The notes: a model not told the origin generated them from the letters alone. DNA of 6,277 nt from an uncultured beta proteobacterium (GCA_903834645.1 CAILKA010000697.1:1-6277), one strand, 5' to 3'. Counted from the stretch's first letter, positions 1 to 6,277 are shown. Numbers and translations are program-made.

Positions 1-10
1 GCTCGCTCAT
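1..10 (-). CDS. 5' end of the next operon gene, possibly NAD-dependent DNA ligase (partial)
   Basis: Only the first three codons are visible. On the minus strand an ATG at 10-8 overlaps the zipA stop TGA (9-7) in the classic ATGA arrangement and continues as Met-Ser-Glu to the window edge. Such four-base overlaps usually mark translational coupling. From established gene order in Burkholderiales (smc, zipA, ligA), the gene is likely ligA, whose product seals nicks during replication and repair. Nothing in three codons proves this, so the identity is inference from synteny and no symbol is assigned. Only a weak ribosome-binding site (AGCGG) precedes the ATG, which fits re-initiation by ribosomes finishing zipA. 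Confidence 0.45.
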
Positions 11-1065
11 CCGCTGAACAGGCGCCTGGCGGCAGCACTGCCGGCGGCCAGGTCGCGCGATTCGAGCGCGCGGTACAGCTGCTCGAGCTGACGCCCGATG
101 GCGTCGAAATCGCCCAGGGTGACGGGGCGGCCCGCGTCGTCCACCGGGAGAGCCTCCAGCTCCGAGGCGAGCTCCGTGGCCACCCGGTACCACAACGGAT
201 ACGGCTCGCTCGCGCGCGCGGTCTGGGGCACGTCCAGGCTCAGCACCACCTCTCGCAACGCAGCAGCCTGCGGGTCGTCGGCCAGCGCCGCCTGCGGGTC
301 GAAGCCGAGCACCAGCACGGGCGGCGCCCCCTCCTCGGCAGCCGGCACGACGAGCCGGCCCGGCAGCACGCCTGGGACGAAGCCATGGCGGGCCGCACAC
401 TGCACCACATAGCCCACCGACCACGGCACCGTGCGTGCACGCAGCGTGAGTGTGATCTGGGCGTCCAGCGGATTGGCGAACTCATCGAGCTCACGCGCGC
501 GCGCCACCACCTCCAGCATGTCGGGAAAGTCGGCCATGGCGCCCACACCCTCGGCGAAGGCCTGGACCTTCTGCACGAATTCGGAGTACTCGATCTCGTT
601 GAGCGCACCCCCGCGGTTGGCCAGCTGCACCCCTGCCTGGAACTCGCTATACAGCCGTCCCGGAGCGGGCACTTCCCACTGGCCGCTTTGGGTTTCGAGC
701 CCCTCCACGTGCAACGGCTTGCTGCCGGCGCGCCGGCTCGCTGGCAGGTGCGCCAGCGCAAGCTCGCCGGGAACAGGCGCCTCGACGGCAAGCGGGACGA
801 TGGCGTCGATCAGGGCGTCCAGGCAGGCAGCGAGCCGGGTGGCGGGTAGCCCCATGGGCGGGGTGTCCAGCTCGGGGCCGGCCTCGGTGGCCTCTGCGAG
901 GGCCGCGGAGGTCGGCTCGGCGCCCAGCTCCGGCTCGACGCGCTCGGCCATGAGCTCGGGGGCAGCCTGGCGCGGCGAGGCGCGGCGCACGCTCCACCAG
1001 CCGTGCGCCAGCACCGCCAGCAGCACGATCGCCGCGAGGCCGAGCAAGGCGGTGGTCATCGTCAC
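7..1065 (-). CDS. zipA: Cell division protein ZipA (FtsZ-binding membrane anchor)
   Basis: ZipA tethers FtsZ protofilaments to the inner membrane and helps stabilise the Z ring. Counting from the GTG at 1065 the protein has 352 residues: a hydrophobic N-terminal anchor (about 6-24, ending in Trp-Trp), a basic stop-transfer patch (Arg27-Arg28), an acidic Ala/Pro/Glu-rich linker to about residue 80, then a long conserved region that includes GVQLANR and NEIEYSEF (about 145-163) and the C-terminal FtsZ-binding domain. This matches the Burkholderiales form of ZipA. The frame is open up to a GTG at 1083, but a perfect GGAGGT at 1077-1072 lies inside that longer version. It sits 6 nt before the GTG at 1065 and 12 nt before an ATG at 1059, so 1065 (or 1059) is the better start. 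It lies directly downstream of smc with 19 nt between, consistent with one transcript, and its stop overlaps the next gene's ATG. Confidence 0.88.
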   Translation of the reverse strand: MTMTTALLGLAAIVLLAVLAHGWWSVRRASPRQAAPELMAERVEPELGAEPTSAALAEATEAGPELDTPPMGLPATRLAACLDALIDAIVPLAVEAPVPGELALAHLPASRRAGSKPLHVEGLETQSGQWEVPAPGRLYSEFQAGVQLANRGGALNEIEYSEFVQKVQAFAEGVGAMADFPDMLEVVARARELDEFANPLDAQITLTLRARTVPWSVGYVVQCAARHGFVPGVLPGRLVVPAAEEGAPPVLVLGFDPQAALADDPQAAALREVVLSLDVPQTARASEPYPLWYRVATELASELEALPVDDAGRPVTLGDFDAIGRQLEQLYRALESRDLAAGSAAARRLFSG

Positions 1066-1071
1066 CGCGGT

Positions 1072-1077
1072 ACCTCC
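1072..1077 (-). promoter_or_regulatory. Strong Shine-Dalgarno of zipA
   Basis: On the minus strand the sequence reads GGAGGT, a perfect anti-16S match. It lies 8 nt after the smc stop codon and 6 nt before the GTG at 1065. It decides the zipA start, because a start at the outermost GTG (1083) would place this site inside the coding region. It suggests zipA is translated efficiently in its own right, not only by read-on from smc. Confidence 0.75.
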
Positions 1078-1084
1078 AGCCACC

Positions 1085-4000
1085 TCAGGCGGCCTCGGCC
1101 AGGCCGACGGCCGCCTGCATGTCCACCGCCACGATGCGCGAGACGCCCTGCTCCTGCATCGTCACGCCGATCAGCTGCTCGGCCATCTCCATCGCGATGC
1201 GGTTGTGGCTGATAAACAGGAACTGCGTGCCCTGGCTCATCTCATTGACGAGCCGGGCGTAGCGCTCGGTGTTGGCGTCGTCCAGCGGCGCATCCACCTC
1301 GTCGAGGAGACAGAACGGGGCTGGATTGAGGTGAAAGATGGCAAACACGAGCGCAATCGCAGTGAGCGCCTTCTCGCCGCCGGACAGCAGGTGGATCGTG
1401 GAGTTGCGCTTGCCCGGAGGCTGCGCCATCACCTGCACGCCCGCGTCGAGGATCTCGTCGCCCGTCATCACGAGGCGTGCCGAGCCGCCGCCGAAGAGCG
1501 TGGGAAACAGGCGGCCAAAGTGGTCGTTGACCTGGTCGAAGGTCTGGCGCAGCAGGTCCCGCGTCTCCAGGTCGATGCGGCGGATCGCGTTCTCCAGCGT
1601 CGTGATCGCCTCGAGCAGGTCGGCGTGCTGCGCATCCAGGAACCCCTTGCGTTCGCGCGCCTCGGCCAGTTCCTGCAATGCGGCCAGGTTCACCGGGCCG
1701 AGTGCGGCCACCTCACGCTGCAGGCGATCGATCTCGCCTTGCAGTCCGGCCGCCCGCACGCCCCCCTGCTCGATGCTCGCAGCCACCGCCTGCAGGTCCA
1801 CCTGGGCCGCCGTGAGCTGCTCCAGGTACTGGCCACCGCCCAGTCGGGCGGCCTGGGCCTGGAGTTGCAGCGACTGGATGCGCTCGCGCAGCGGATCCAG
1901 GCTGCGCTCCATCACGAGCCGCTGCTCCTCGGCCGCACGGAGCCTGGCGCTCAGGTCGTCGTACTCGCTGCGCACTGAGGCCAGCGCGCGCTCGCGCTCC
2001 AGGCGCAGCGCCAGCGCCTCCTGCAAGCCGGCCTGGGCCGCCTCGTTGTCGAGGGTGCCCAGCTCGATCTCGAGCTGCGCACCGGCCTGTGTGGCCTGGC
2101 GGGCCTGCTCCTCGGCCGTCTGGATCTCACGCTGGAGCTCCTGCGCGCGGGCATTCAGCGCACGCACCTCGAAGGCTGCCTCCTGCGCCTCGCGCTCGCG
2201 CGAGCGATGCTGCTGGCGCGCCTCGGCCAGCCGACGCTCGGCCCCGATGGCGACTTCCTCGCAATCGGCCAGACGTTCCTGCTCTGTGCCGAGCTGGATG
2301 TCGAGCTCGTCGAAGCGGCCCTGCTCCTCCTCCCGGCGCACCTCCCAGGCTGCGACCTGGGCATCGATCTCGTCGAGGTCCTGGCCCAGCTGGGTGCGAC
2401 GCGACTGCGCCGCCTCGGCCTGCTGGGTCAGGCGCAGCAACTCGACTTGAAGCTGGTGGGCCCGAGCCTGCGCCTCGGTCGCCTCGCGCCGGGCCTGGGC
2501 GAGCTGCTGAGAGCCTTCGGTGAAGGCAGCGTCCAGCCGGACGAGCGCGGCACGGGCATCCTCCGACAGCAGGGCCTGGGCACGCAGCTGGCGGTCGAGG
2601 TTCTCGATTTCCTGCGCGCGCGCCAACATACCCGCCTGCTCGGAGTCAGGCGCGTAGAAGGCCACCGCGTGCAGCGACACGGTATGCCCCTCAGGCGTGA
2701 GGATCGACTCGCCCGGGGCGAGCGAGGCACGCTGCGCGAGCGCTTCCTCGAGCGTGGCGGCCGTGTACACGCCCTCCAGCCATTCGGTAAGCAGGGCGCT
2801 CAGTGACGCGTCCCCCAGGCGCAGCTTGTCGGCCAGGCGCGGCAGCGGCCGCTGGGGCGGCGGCGTGACGGCCACGGGCGCGTGGTAGAAGGCCAGCCGC
2901 GCGGGTGGTGCGTCGGTGGCAAAGGCCCGGACCGTGTCGAGGCGGGAGATCTCGAGCGCGTTCAGTCGCTCGCGCAACGCCGATTCCAGCGCCGCTTCCC
3001 AGCCAGGCTCCACGTGCAGGCGCGTCCACAGGCCGGCCAGCCCCTGCAGGCCGTGCCGGGCCAGCCAGGGCTGCAGGCGGCCTTCGGTCTGCACCTTCTC
3101 CTGCAGGGCGCGCAAGGCCCCCAGCCGCGCTGCGATCTCGGCCTGGCGCGCGCTCTCGTGGTTGGCCTGGGCCTGCTGCTCGCGCCGCCGCTCGTCCAGG
3201 GCGGGCAACTCCTCCTGCAAGACGTGCAGGCGCGCTTCGGCAGCCTCGCGCGCTGCCTGTGCCGCCTCGAAGGAGGCACGCTGCTGCTCCAGGCGTACGG
3301 TGTCCGGCGGCGCCAACGCGTGGCGCTCGGCCACGAGTCGCTCGCGCCGCCCCTGCAGCTGGCGCTCCTGCTCGTCGAGGCTGCGGCTCTGTGCGGCGAG
3401 AAGCTGGATCTGCTGCTGAACCTGCGCGACCTGCAGGCGCTGCTCGCTCACGGCCGATTGCGCCTGACGCCAGGCATCGTCTTGCGCCGGCAAGGCCGCG
3501 CCCAGCTCTTCGGCCTGCGCACCCAGCAGCTCCCCGTGTTCCTGGGCCTGCTCGATGCGCTGCGTCACGTCCTCGAGACCCGCCCTGGCCTCGTCCTGGC
3601 GCTGTGCCCACTGGGCATTGCTCGCGCGCAGCTCGGCAATGCGCTGCTGCACGCGCTCACGGCTGTCCACGACGTATCGGATGCGTTCCTCCAGGCGGCT
3701 CACCTGCAGCGCCGCCTCGGCCTGAGCCCCCTGCGCGAGGTGCAGCCGGTCGCCGGCCCCATAGTGGGCCTGGCGCACCGTCTCCAGCTCGGACTCGCCG
3801 TGGCGGAGCTCGGCAGTTCGCGCCTCGAGAGCCGTGACGGCCTCGGCCGTGGCGCGTTGCACGCGCGCCTCCTCGTCGGTGGCGTCTCGGTGGCGCAGGA
3901 ACCACAGCTGATGCTGCTTCAGCGTGGCCTGGTCCTGCAGGGCGGTGTAGCGCGCCGCGACCTCCGCCTGGCGCTCGAGCTTGCCCAGGTTCGCCTCGAG

Positions 4001-4600
4001 CTCGCGCAGGATGTCCTCCACCCGCGTGAGGTTCTCGCGCGTGTCCTTGAGCCGGTTCTCCGTCTCGCGGCGGCGCTCCTTGTACTTGGACACGCCCGCT
4101 GCCTCCTCGAGGAACAGGCGCAGCTCCTCAGGGCGCGACTCGATGATCCGGCTGATCGTGCCCTGGCCGATGATCGCGTAGGCGCGCGGGCCCAGGCCGG
4201 TGCCGAGAAAGACATCCTGCACGTCGCGGCGGCGCACGGTCTGGTTGTTGATCGAGTAGCTGCTGGTGCCGTCGCGGGTGAGCACGCGCCTCACCGCAAT
4301 CTCCTGGAACGCGTTCCAGGGCCCGCCCGCGCGGCCATCGGAGTTGTCGAAGACGAGCTCGACACTGGCACGGCTGGCAGGCTTGCGCTGGCCCGAGCCG
4401 TTGAAGATCACGTCCTGCATCGACTCGCCGCGCAGCTCGCTCGCCTTGCTCTCGCCCAGCACCCAGCGCACGGCGTCCATGATGTTGGACTTGCCGCATC
4501 CGTTGGGCCCGACCACACCCACCCGCTGGCCGGGGAGCTGGAACGTGGTGGGCTCGGCGAAGGACTTGAAGCCGGCGAGCTTGATCTGGTTCAGGCGCAT
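1085..4600 (-). CDS. smc: Chromosome segregation protein SMC
   Basis: This is a complete 1171-residue SMC ATPase, the usual length for bacterial SMC. It forms a ring-shaped dimer that, with ScpA and ScpB, loads on the chromosome and extrudes loops so sister origins separate. The N-terminal head carries Walker A GPNGCGKSN (31-39, Lys37), the DNA-sensing R-loop arginine (Arg57 in SELRGES), the Q-loop (Gln146 in IIGQGTI) and FLEEAAG (163-169). Long Glu/Gln/Arg/Ala/Leu-rich coiled coils flank a globular hinge at roughly 500-655. The C-terminal head has the ABC signature LSGGEKA (1072-1078), Walker B FCLLDEVDAPLDD (1096-1108, Asp1100/Glu1101) and the switch histidine His1132. All catalytic residues are intact. 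The ATG at 4600 gives the conserved MRLNQIKLAGFKSF start; no good Shine-Dalgarno precedes it. It heads the smc-zipA operon and is divergent from queF. Confidence 0.97.
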   Translation of the reverse strand: MRLNQIKLAGFKSFAEPTTFQLPGQRVGVVGPNGCGKSNIMDAVRWVLGESKASELRGESMQDVIFNGSGQRKPASRASVELVFDNSDGRAGGPWNAFQEIAVRRVLTRDGTSSYSINNQTVRRRDVQDVFLGTGLGPRAYAIIGQGTISRIIESRPEELRLFLEEAAGVSKYKERRRETENRLKDTRENLTRVEDILRELEANLGKLERQAEVAARYTALQDQATLKQHQLWFLRHRDATDEEARVQRATAEAVTALEARTAELRHGESELETVRQAHYGAGDRLHLAQGAQAEAALQVSRLEERIRYVVDSRERVQQRIAELRASNAQWAQRQDEARAGLEDVTQRIEQAQEHGELLGAQAEELGAALPAQDDAWRQAQSAVSEQRLQVAQVQQQIQLLAAQSRSLDEQERQLQGRRERLVAERHALAPPDTVRLEQQRASFEAAQAAREAAEARLHVLQEELPALDERRREQQAQANHESARQAEIAARLGALRALQEKVQTEGRLQPWLARHGLQGLAGLWTRLHVEPGWEAALESALRERLNALEISRLDTVRAFATDAPPARLAFYHAPVAVTPPPQRPLPRLADKLRLGDASLSALLTEWLEGVYTAATLEEALAQRASLAPGESILTPEGHTVSLHAVAFYAPDSEQAGMLARAQEIENLDRQLRAQALLSEDARAALVRLDAAFTEGSQQLAQARREATEAQARAHQLQVELLRLTQQAEAAQSRRTQLGQDLDEIDAQVAAWEVRREEEQGRFDELDIQLGTEQERLADCEEVAIGAERRLAEARQQHRSREREAQEAAFEVRALNARAQELQREIQTAEEQARQATQAGAQLEIELGTLDNEAAQAGLQEALALRLERERALASVRSEYDDLSARLRAAEEQRLVMERSLDPLRERIQSLQLQAQAARLGGGQYLEQLTAAQVDLQAVAASIEQGGVRAAGLQGEIDRLQREVAALGPVNLAALQELAEARERKGFLDAQHADLLEAITTLENAIRRIDLETRDLLRQTFDQVNDHFGRLFPTLFGGGSARLVMTGDEILDAGVQVMAQPPGKRNSTIHLLSGGEKALTAIALVFAIFHLNPAPFCLLDEVDAPLDDANTERYARLVNEMSQGTQFLFISHNRIAMEMAEQLIGVTMQEQGVSRIVAVDMQAAVGLAEAA

Positions 4601-4732
4601 GGGGATCGGGCACCGGAAGGCGACCCGGCAACCCTACCTAACTCATTGTTTTGATTGACTTTTTACGTCAATTTCAAGCGCATTGACGAGGCGCGATGAT
4701 AGCATTCGAGGTTTTCCCGACTGCCCTGCCAG
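4601..4732. promoter_or_regulatory. Divergent smc/queF intergenic promoter region
   Basis: This 132-bp gap separates the divergent starts of smc and queF and must carry, or lie close to, the promoters of both. The stretch 4641-4680 is strikingly AT-rich compared with the GC-rich flanks. On the minus strand TTGACG (4671-4666) followed 17 nt later by CAATGA is a possible but weak sigma-70 promoter for smc. On the plus strand TTGACT (4655-4660) and TTGACG (4683-4688) are good -35-like hexamers, but no convincing -10 box sits at the right distance. Neither smc nor queF has a clear Shine-Dalgarno. I see no riboswitch fold or terminator hairpin. Its promoter role is inferred from layout; exact boxes are unresolved. 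Confidence 0.55.
4654..4672. repeat. Inverted repeat ATTGAC-N7-GTCAAT, possible operator
   Basis: Perfect 6-bp arms, ATTGAC at 4654-4659 and GTCAAT at 4667-4672, are separated by TTTTTAC. Outer TTGA (4651-4654) and TCAA (4674-4677) extend the symmetry imperfectly. A third copy of ATTGAC lies at 4682-4687, 28 bp (start to start) from the first, in the same orientation. The element overlaps both candidate -35 boxes, the place where a dimeric regulator could control smc and queF. It does not match a regulator motif I can name: the FNR consensus has TTGAT-N4-ATCAA with a shorter spacer. Six-base arms can arise by chance in an AT-rich stretch. Confidence 0.35.
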
Positions 4733-5176
4733 ATGCCTGCTGCGACCCCGCGCCAACGCGCCAAGCCCGACGTGCCCCCCAGCGCCCCGAGCCGTCAGCT
4801 CGACGTGTTCCCGAACCCGGCGCCGGAGCGCGACTACGCGATCCGCTTCGAGGTCCCGGAATTCACGTGCCTGTGCCCGCTGACCGGCCAGCCCGACTTC
4901 GCCAAGTTCACGATCGAGATCGTTGCCGACAAGTGGTGCGTGGAAACCAAGAGCCTGAAGCAATACTTCTGGAGCTACCGCAACGAGGGCGCCTTTCACG
5001 AGAAGGTGACCAACGCCATCATGAGCGACCTCTTGCAGGCGATCGCGCCGCGCTTCGCGCGCATCCACGCCGACTGGTTCGTGCGCGGAGGCATTCGAAC
5101 CTTCGTCACGGTCGAGCACCGCAAGCGCGGCTGGAAGCCCGCCGCCCCGGTGAGCTTGCCGAGTGGGGAAGCTTGA
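4733..5176 (+). CDS. queF: NADPH-dependent 7-cyano-7-deazaguanine (preQ0) reductase QueF
   Basis: QueF reduces the nitrile of preQ0 to the aminomethyl group of preQ1 using NADPH, a cytosolic step in making queuosine for the wobble base of tRNAs for Asn, Asp, His and Tyr. The 147-residue protein is of the short, single-domain (YkvM-type) class. The catalytic cysteine is Cys48 in LCPLTGQPDF, with Asp55 seven residues on. The QueF motif is ETKSLK (71-76), and His89-Glu90 fall where the substrate-binding pair of the Bacillus enzyme sits; the spacings Cys to Asp to Glu (7 and 35) match exactly. The family motif usually has Ser or Leu where this has Thr72, a mild variation. About 23 Pro/Ala-rich residues precede the conserved core (from VFPNPAPERDY). 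The ATG at 4733 is the first possible start after an in-frame TAG at 4700, with no clear Shine-Dalgarno. The stop overlaps the start of the SET gene. Confidence 0.95.
   Translation: MPAATPRQRAKPDVPPSAPSRQLDVFPNPAPERDYAIRFEVPEFTCLCPLTGQPDFAKFTIEIVADKWCVETKSLKQYFWSYRNEGAFHEKVTNAIMSDLLQAIAPRFARIHADWFVRGGIRTFVTVEHRKRGWKPAAPVSLPSGEA
5165..5171 (+). promoter_or_regulatory. Candidate ribosome-binding site of the SET gene
   Basis: The sequence GGGGAAG at 5165-5171 lies in the last codons of queF, just before the TTG at 5173. It is purine-rich and resembles a Shine-Dalgarno, but the spacing from the GGGGA core is short (3 nt). It supports, without proving, the TTG start. Coupling to queF termination may matter more than this site. 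Confidence 0.35.
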
Positions 5177-5658
5177 ACACAACACCGCCAGGGCCAGAGA
5201 CCGGCCCGGTCTCCAGCCACAATCCGGCGGCCGCAACCGCCGCCGCCCGGCCGCTTTACCAGAAGTACGCCGTCCGCGTGGAGACCAGCCGCATCGATGG
5301 CCTGGGGGCCTTTGCCGACGAAGCCATCGTGGCCCGGCGCAAGATCGGCGAGATTCGCGGCGAGAGCATCAGCGTGAACGAGGCGCGCATCCGAGCCACC
5401 CGCCACGAACGGATCATGATCGTCGAGCTGTCGGCACGCAAGGCCATCGACTTCTCGCGCTCGAGCGATCCGATGCGCTACACCAACCACTCCTGCGTGC
5501 CCAATGCGAGGCTGTGCATTCGCCAGGGGCGCGTGGAGTTCTATGCGCTGCGCGCGATCTCGCCCGGCGAGGAAATCACGGTGGACTACGGCGAGACCCA
5601 CCACGAGGGCCGGCTCAGCTGCCGCTGCGGGGCGCCGGGCTGCAAAGGGCGGCTGTGA
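5173..5658 (+). CDS. SET-domain protein-lysine methyltransferase (substrate unknown)
   Basis: Small SET-domain proteins transfer a methyl group from S-adenosylmethionine to lysine in proteins; the fold is best known from eukaryotic histone methyltransferases. Counting from TTG 5173 there are 161 residues. After a low-complexity Ala/Pro/Thr-rich leader (1-28) come the SET opening motif GLGAF (43-47), the cofactor/catalytic motif YTNHSCVPNA (103-112), GEEITVDYG (132-140) with the expected catalytic Tyr139, and a complete post-SET zinc cluster (Cys150, Cys152, Cys157; with Cys108 these could hold zinc). There is no pre-SET domain. No ATG lies near the N-terminus. TTG 5173 overlaps the queF stop (TTGA), and GTG 5278 is the alternative, but it would start within the first strand of the domain. 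It is probably co-transcribed with queF. The gene runs 44 bp into the opposite-strand alkB-like gene. Catalytic residues look intact. The target cannot be read from sequence; a histone-H1-like or ribosomal protein is speculation. Confidence 0.87.
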   Translation: MNTTPPGPETGPVSSHNPAAATAAARPLYQKYAVRVETSRIDGLGAFADEAIVARRKIGEIRGESISVNEARIRATRHERIMIVELSARKAIDFSRSSDPMRYTNHSCVPNARLCIRQGRVEFYALRAISPGEEITVDYGETHHEGRLSCRCGAPGCKGRL

Positions 5659-6277
5659 GTCGGGGCTCCATCACGCGCAGCCACAGCGGGCTCACCCAGG
5701 CCAGGAAGAGGCAGCCCGAGTAGCCCGTGGGCAGCTGCGGCCCCGGAAGCGGCTGAAGGGTCGCGTAGGGCTTCCAGGCGTGCATGTGGTGATCGCTGTG
5801 GCGCTGCAGGTTGACGAGCAACGCGTTGGACAACGCGTGGTCGGCATTCCAGGCGTGTCCCACGGCGAAGGGCTCGAGGCGCCCGCCCATGCGGCCGCGA
5901 CGCAAGCCGTAGTGCTCGATGTAGTTGATGGTCTCCAGCAGCAGCACCGCGTAGGCCGCCTGCGCGATCCAGAAGAGCAGCGCCTTGGGGCCCCACGCCA
6001 GCGCTAGCACCGCGAGACCGGCCGCCTGCACCGCGCTGGCCCAAGCCAGCGGGCTGCGCAGCCAGCCTCGCCCGAGGCGCTGCAACTGCGCCGCCTCCAG
6101 CGACCAGGCGCTGCGCCACCCCCCCACCACCGTGCGCGGCAGGAAGCGCCAGACGCTCTCGCCGCGGCGCGCGCTGGCCGGGTCTTCGTCGGTGGCCGCG
6201 CGCGGATGGTGCCCGCGGTAGTGCTCGACCATGAAGTGGGCATACAGCACGCTGCCCATCAGCAGCCAGGCCAGCAC
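5615..6277 (-). CDS. AlkB-type membrane di-iron hydroxylase, alkane 1-monooxygenase-like (C-terminal part, cut by window edge)
   Basis: The last 220 residues of an integral-membrane non-haem di-iron hydroxylase are visible; the N-terminus, with the first transmembrane helices and first histidine box, lies beyond 6277. AlkB enzymes oxidise the terminal carbon of alkanes at the cytoplasmic membrane with electrons from rubredoxin. Three histidine boxes are intact: EHYRGHH (visible residues 18-24) followed by ATDEDPASAR, NYIEHYG (118-124) and LQRHSDHH (157-164). Two hydrophobic spans lie at about 79-95 and 98-116, and LPTGYSGCLFLAWVSPLW near the end is also family-typical. After the last box the sequence reads MHAWKPYATL instead of the ANPTRRYQ-like stretch of well-studied AlkB, so this is probably a divergent subfamily and the substrate is uncertain. 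No rubredoxin domain is fused at the C-terminus. The final 14 codons are antisense to the end of the SET gene. The GTG at the window edge is internal, not a start. Confidence 0.88.
   Translation of the reverse strand: MLAWLLMGSVLYAHFMVEHYRGHHPRAATDEDPASARRGESVWRFLPRTVVGGWRSAWSLEAAQLQRLGRGWLRSPLAWASAVQAAGLAVLALAWGPKALLFWIAQAAYAVLLLETINYIEHYGLRRGRMGGRLEPFAVGHAWNADHALSNALLVNLQRHSDHHMHAWKPYATLQPLPGPQLPTGYSGCLFLAWVSPLWLRVMEPRLTAALCSPAPRSGS

Noticed and set aside
431..1978. Long plus-strand open frame (515 codons) opposite zipA and smc
   Set aside because: It runs antisense to two certain genes, has the Arg/Ser/Ala-rich composition of a GC-rich shadow frame, and shows no recognisable domain.
2882..4654. 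Plus-strand open frame of 590 codons opposite the N-terminal half of smc
   Set aside because: It is a mirror of the smc coiled-coil codons (Leu/Gln/Arg/Ala-rich), crosses the smc start, and has no start signal. Stop codons are scarce on both strands in such GC-rich DNA.
4601..4732. Possible preQ1 or other riboswitch in the queF leader
   Set aside because: The leader is short and I could not find the stem-loop plus A-rich tail expected of a preQ1 aptamer.
4696..5172. Upstream extension of the SET frame to ATG 4696, giving a 320-residue protein
   Set aside because: The extension is an out-of-frame reading of queF, is Arg/Pro-rich without any domain, and would require queF and the SET protein to be encoded in two overlapping frames.
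4643..5236. Minus-strand open frame of 197 codons opposite queF
   Set aside because: It is antisense to a queF with intact catalytic residues, has no recognisable domain, and its start lies within the SET gene.
5819..5840. Palindrome CAACGCGTTG with a near repeat CAACGCGTGG two bases later
   Set aside because: It lies within the conserved coding segment HALSNALL of the alkB-like gene, where repeated Ala/Leu/Asn codons account for it; there is no sign of a mobile element or attachment site.
5772..5857. 11-bp direct repeat TTCCAGGCGTG (5772-5782 and 5847-5857) in the alkB-like gene
   Set aside because: On the coding strand both copies encode His-Ala-Trp followed by Lys or Asn, so the repeat is explained by codons of similar short peptides.

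Overview
The window looks like a chromosomal segment from a GC-rich betaproteobacterium, most likely Burkholderiales near the Rubrivivax/Methylibium/Leptothrix group. I infer this from the very high GC content, the Burkholderiales-type ZipA and SMC sequences, and the order smc-zipA-(ligA). No taxonomic marker gene is present, so the placement rests on protein resemblance recalled from memory.

Left part (about 1-4600, minus strand): a tightly packed cell-cycle operon, transcribed right to left. It holds smc (chromosome condensation and segregation ATPase, complete), then zipA (membrane-anchored FtsZ-binding division protein, complete), then the first three codons of a further gene that overlaps the zipA stop by ATGA. 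That last gene is probably ligA (NAD-dependent DNA ligase) by conserved gene order only. A strong Shine-Dalgarno just after the smc stop moves the zipA start inward from the longest open frame.

Middle (4601-4732): a short divergent intergenic region with an AT-rich island inside otherwise very GC-rich DNA. It contains a perfect inverted repeat (ATTGAC-N7-GTCAAT) plus a third ATTGAC copy, and is the only obvious place for the smc and queF promoters.

Right part: queF (preQ0 reductase of queuosine biosynthesis, complete, plus strand) is followed by a small SET-domain protein methyltransferase. The likely TTG start of the SET gene overlaps the queF stop codon, suggesting translational coupling. 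Converging on it from the right edge is the C-terminal part of an AlkB-type integral-membrane non-haem di-iron hydroxylase (annotated as alkane 1-monooxygenase-like, cut by the window edge). The SET and alkB-like reading frames overlap tail to tail by 44 bp, and the overlap encodes the whole post-SET cysteine cluster.

I see no RNA genes, CRISPR arrays, insertion sequences or prophage genes. The most noteworthy points are the eukaryotic-style SET methyltransferase and its two-sided overlaps, the symmetric element in the smc/queF divergent promoter region, and the non-canonical sequence after the last histidine box of the AlkB-like protein. The rest is ordinary housekeeping DNA.
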